Assembly: GCA_963831645.1 (NCBI GenBank)
Contig: CAWHQZ010000028.1
Span: 310,001 to 374,000, forward strand
Source of the DNA: CAWHQZ01 sp963831645
Lineage (GTDB): Bacteria; Pseudomonadota; Alphaproteobacteria; Rhizobiales; Aestuariivirgaceae
DNA length: 64,000 nucleotides
Direction: 5' to 3'
The notes under the pieces are model-generated. The model saw only the letters and a program-made list of their open reading frames with translations, did no database searches and was not told the origin of the DNA. The number at the start of each line of letters is the position of its first letter. Position 1 is the stretch's first letter. Below are positions 61,471 to 64,000 of the stretch, in pieces. Position numbers and translations under genes: made by a program.

Positions 61471-62304
61471 ATGAGAACTGTGAACCTCAAGTCCGGCCAG
61501 ACTGCAGCAGCGCTGGGTCTTGGCACATGGCGAATGGGGGAAAGGGCGGCACAGCGCAACGAGGAAGTGCGCGCCCTGCGGGCGGGACTTGATCTGGGTA
61601 TGACTCTGATCGACACCGCCGAGATGTATGGCGAGGGAGAAGCGGAGAGAGTGGTCGCCGAGGCGATCGCCGGCAGGCGTGACGAAGTGTTCATCACCAG
61701 CAAGGTCTATCCCCACAACGCCAGCCGCGAAGGAACGCTTGCTGCCTGCGAACGCAGCCTCCAGCGACTCGCCACCGACCGGATCGACCTCTACCTGCTC
61801 CATTGGCGCGGCGCTCATCCGCTGGCTGCGACGATCGCGGCGTTCGAGCGGCTGAAGCAGGACGGCAAGATCGGAAGCTGGGGTGTGAGCAACTTCGATG
61901 CCGCCGACATGGCGGAGCTGGCACGGCTGTCCGCCGGCGAGAGCTGTGCGGTCAATCAAGTTCTGTATCACCTGGGCGAACGCGGCATTGAATGGCAGCT
62001 GCTGCCCGACTGCGCGAAGGCCGGGATTGCGATCATGGCCTATTGCCCGCTCGGGCAGGGCTCTCTCGTCAGGCATCGGGCTCTCGAGCCGCTGGCCCGA
62101 AAGCATGGCGTGACGCCTGCCGCTGTGGCGCTGGCCTGGATCATGCGATTGCCCGGGACCATCGCGATCCCCAAATCGGCCCACGCCGACCGGGTGAAGG
62201 CCAACGCCGCTGCGGCCGATCTGACGCTCGATGAGACGGATTTGGCGGCGCTCGACAAGGCGTTTCCGCCGCCGCGACGAAAGACCGCCCTGGCAATCAG
62301 CTAA
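61471..62304 (+). CDS. Aldo/keto reductase
   Basis: A 277-residue AKR of the bacterial 2,5-diketo-gluconate-reductase-like group. The catalytic tetrad is visible: D and Y in 'LIDTAEMYGEGEAERVV', K in 'VFITSKVYPHNAS', H in 'IDLYLLHWRGAHPL'. NADPH binding: 'AIMAYCPLGQGSL' and 'IAIPKSAHADRVKANAAA'. ATG 61471 follows CCGGAGAGCGCA. Its stop overlaps that of the convergent dehydrogenase by four bases. Confidence 0.92.
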   Translation: MRTVNLKSGQTAAALGLGTWRMGERAAQRNEEVRALRAGLDLGMTLIDTAEMYGEGEAERVVAEAIAGRRDEVFITSKVYPHNASREGTLAACERSLQRLATDRIDLYLLHWRGAHPLAATIAAFERLKQDGKIGSWGVSNFDAADMAELARLSAGESCAVNQVLYHLGERGIEWQLLPDCAKAGIAIMAYCPLGQGSLVRHRALEPLARKHGVTPAAVALAWIMRLPGTIAIPKSAHADRVKANAAAADLTLDETDLAALDKAFPPPRRKTALAIS

Positions 62305-63608
62305 AGCCGCCACAAGGTCACGCGTTCAGGCTTTTTCTCGCGCTCCAGCATGCCGAACAGATCGGCGATGAAGCCGTGCTCCGGTTTGAGGAGTTTCAGC
62401 GCCAGTGGCCAGCCGCCTTCGACAAAGGCTGAGTGCTGAACCGCCAGCACCAGAGCCTGCGCCGGCGCCAGCTCCTCGAAAGGGGTGAGTTTGACGCCGT
62501 ATTCGCGCTGGAATTCCGCCGCGTCGGCAACCGGGTCGTAGAGCTGCACCGTGATGCCGAAACTCCGCAACTCGCGAACGATGTCGTAGACGCGCGTATT
62601 GCGCACGTCCGGCACATCGCCCTTGAAGGTTACCCCGAGTACCGTCACCACGGGATGTTCGCCGTCGCTCGTCCTCGCCTGCATGAGGTGGCGCACGACC
62701 TGGCGCGCCACATGAAACCCCATTTCATCGTTGGTGCGTCTGCCCGCCTGGATGACCTGCGCCGGGTAGCCGACGCTTTCCGCAACGTGCGTGAGATAGA
62801 AGGGATCGATGCCGGTACAATGCCCACCGACCAGCCCGGGATGAAATCTGAGAAAGTTCCATTTGGTGCCTGCTGCGGCGAGAACGTCGCGGGTATCGAT
62901 CCCGAGCCGGTCGAAGATCAAGGACAGCTCGTTCATGAGCGCGATATTGAGGTCGCGCTGCGTATTCTCGACCGCCTTGGCAGCCTCCGCGACCTTGATC
63001 GAAGGAGCGCGGTGCGTTCCCGCCGTTACCACCGAGCGGTAGACGGAATCGACGATATCCAGCGTTTGCAGACTGTCGCCGGCGACGATTTTCAGGATGG
63101 TCTCGAACCGGCGCTCGTGATCACCCGGATTGATGCGCTCCGGAGAATAGCCGACATGGAAGTCGGTTCGCCATTTCAGCCCCGAAGCTTCCGCGAGCAA
63201 CGGTACGCATTCGTCCTCCGTAACGCCGGGGTAGACGGTCGACTCATAGACGACGATGTCGCCCCGCTTGAGATGCCGGCTGAGGGTACGCGAAGCCGAA
63301 TGCAAATGGGCGAGGTCTGGCCGCCGGTGCTTGTCGACCGGGGTGGGGACGGTGACGATATGAAAATCGGCGCGGCCGAGAGCCTCCGGCTCGCTCGTCA
63401 GGATGAGGGTCGCCAGACCCAGGTCCGTTGGGTCCACTGATTGAGTGCGATCTTTGCCGTCGCGCAGCTCCTGCACACGCTTTGCGTCCGTGTCGAAACC
63501 GATGACGGGCACGCCGGAACGGGAGAAAGCGATGGCGACCGGCAAGCCTACATACCCCAGCCCGATGACTGAAACGGTGCGCCCGTGCCGGGAGGTTGCA
63601 GCACTCAT
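62301..63608 (-). CDS. Nucleotide-sugar dehydrogenase (UDP-HexNAc dehydrogenase type, TviB/WbpA-like)
   Basis: A 435-residue enzyme oxidising C6 of a UDP-sugar. 'VSVIGLGYVGLPVAIAFSRS' is the NAD motif. 'YESTVYPGVTEDECVPLL', 'GYSPERINPGDHERR' and the catalytic cysteine in 'GLVGGHCTGIDPFYLTHVAE' follow the UDP-GalNAc/GlcNAc/ManNAc dehydrogenase pattern rather than the FGGSCFPKD pattern of the ugd at 10.5 kb. It would supply an aminouronic acid for surface polysaccharide. Frame intact. Confidence 0.9.
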   Translation of the reverse strand: MSAATSRHGRTVSVIGLGYVGLPVAIAFSRSGVPVIGFDTDAKRVQELRDGKDRTQSVDPTDLGLATLILTSEPEALGRADFHIVTVPTPVDKHRRPDLAHLHSASRTLSRHLKRGDIVVYESTVYPGVTEDECVPLLAEASGLKWRTDFHVGYSPERINPGDHERRFETILKIVAGDSLQTLDIVDSVYRSVVTAGTHRAPSIKVAEAAKAVENTQRDLNIALMNELSLIFDRLGIDTRDVLAAAGTKWNFLRFHPGLVGGHCTGIDPFYLTHVAESVGYPAQVIQAGRRTNDEMGFHVARQVVRHLMQARTSDGEHPVVTVLGVTFKGDVPDVRNTRVYDIVRELRSFGITVQLYDPVADAAEFQREYGVKLTPFEELAPAQALVLAVQHSAFVEGGWPLALKLLKPEHGFIADLFGMLEREKKPERVTLWRL

Positions 63609-63718
63609 TAACGCTCTACGACAGGCATGAAATTAGAAGCCCCAGTCGGGAAACTCTTGCCCAGGGAAGGATTGGCTTGCCGCAATTCTGAGGCATATTG
63701 TCGGAAAACGGAACACCC

Positions 63719-64000
63719 ATGCCTGGCGCCCAGCCCGACGGCAATCTCTACGAACTTCTGGAGGATCGGTTCCGTGCTGCCGGCGACAAGATTGCATTCC
63801 GCAGCGCTGGCGGCCACCCGCTGCTTTCCTATCGGGATTTGCGCCACCGGGTATGTCGGTTCGCCAATGCGCTCATTGCCTGCGGCGTCGGGCCCGGCGA
63901 CCGGGTCAGTGCGCAACTCGACAAATCGATCGCCGCGGTGGCGCTTTATCTTGCCGTGCTGAAGGTCGGCGCTGCCTACCATCCGCTCAATCCCGACTAC
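63719..64000 (+). CDS. matB: Malonyl-CoA synthetase, N-terminal part (3' partial)
   Basis: The first 94 residues of an AMP-forming ligase running off the window. 'NLYELLEDRFRAAGDKIAFR', 'LLSYRDLRHRVCRFANALIA' and 'GVGPGDRVSAQLDKS' are followed by 'LYLAVLKVGAAYHPLNPDY', closely resembling MatB, which makes malonyl-CoA from malonate. The A3-A10 motifs lie beyond the edge. ATG 63719 follows GGAACACCC. Confidence 0.78.
   Translation, partial: MPGAQPDGNLYELLEDRFRAAGDKIAFRSAGGHPLLSYRDLRHRVCRFANALIACGVGPGDRVSAQLDKSIAAVALYLAVLKVGAAYHPLNPDY

Overview
The window is high-GC DNA from an alphaproteobacterium, most likely of the Hyphomicrobiales (Rhizobiales) type. This rests on gene content and dispersed repeats, not on a marker gene: no rRNA or tRNA was seen. 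Supporting signs are DUF1127 and DUF4167 proteins, a zur-znuCBA operon with a GTTATGTT-type box, a zwf-pgl-glk-eda operon, an inositol (iol) locus and rhizobial-style palindromic repeats.\n\nLayout. 0-6.2 kb: end of one class III cyclase, a membrane class III cyclase, a TetR-GST reading frame, a deacetylase-like protein, a GT4 glycosyltransferase and a DUF3095 cyclase. 6.4-9.8 kb: acyl-CoA synthetase with its TetR regulator, divergent from a crotonase. 10.1-15 kb: UDP-glucose dehydrogenase and UDP-glucuronate epimerase, which together make UDP-galacturonate, then a GFA protein and pgi. 15-18.1 kb: zinc uptake and its regulator. 18.2-23.6 kb: a sugar ABC importer with a fused double permease, plus mutarotase. 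23.7-24.7 kb: DUF1127 and a secreted hypothetical protein.\n\n24.9-37 kb is accessory: hipBA, an orphan hicB, degraded IS1634, IS91 and IS1595 pieces, and a methyltransferase gene that appears to be split by a 6-kb island flanked by direct repeats of about 115 bp. The island carries a subtilase with a translationally coupled small partner, plus several small genes. A truncated second methyltransferase and a Tat-exported PLP enzyme follow.\n\n37-43.6 kb: myo-inositol catabolism (iolB, iolE, iolCJ) divergent from a three-gene inositol-type ABC importer. 43.6-52.2 kb: prmB, an MFS transporter, hrpB and the glucose-oxidising zwf-pgl-glk-eda operon. 52.5-59.1 kb: a NitT/TauT-type importer with dihydropyrimidinase and an N-carbamoyl amidohydrolase, i.e. 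uptake and hydrolytic opening of pyrimidine or hydantoin-like compounds. 59.3-64 kb: aminotransferase, HIBADH-like reductase, aldo/keto reductase, UDP-sugar dehydrogenase and the start of malonyl-CoA synthetase.\n\nAn important caveat: at least a dozen otherwise well-conserved genes carry single-base frameshifts, densest at 53-61 kb. They look more like sequence errors than decay. I annotate those as single genes and state where the frame breaks.
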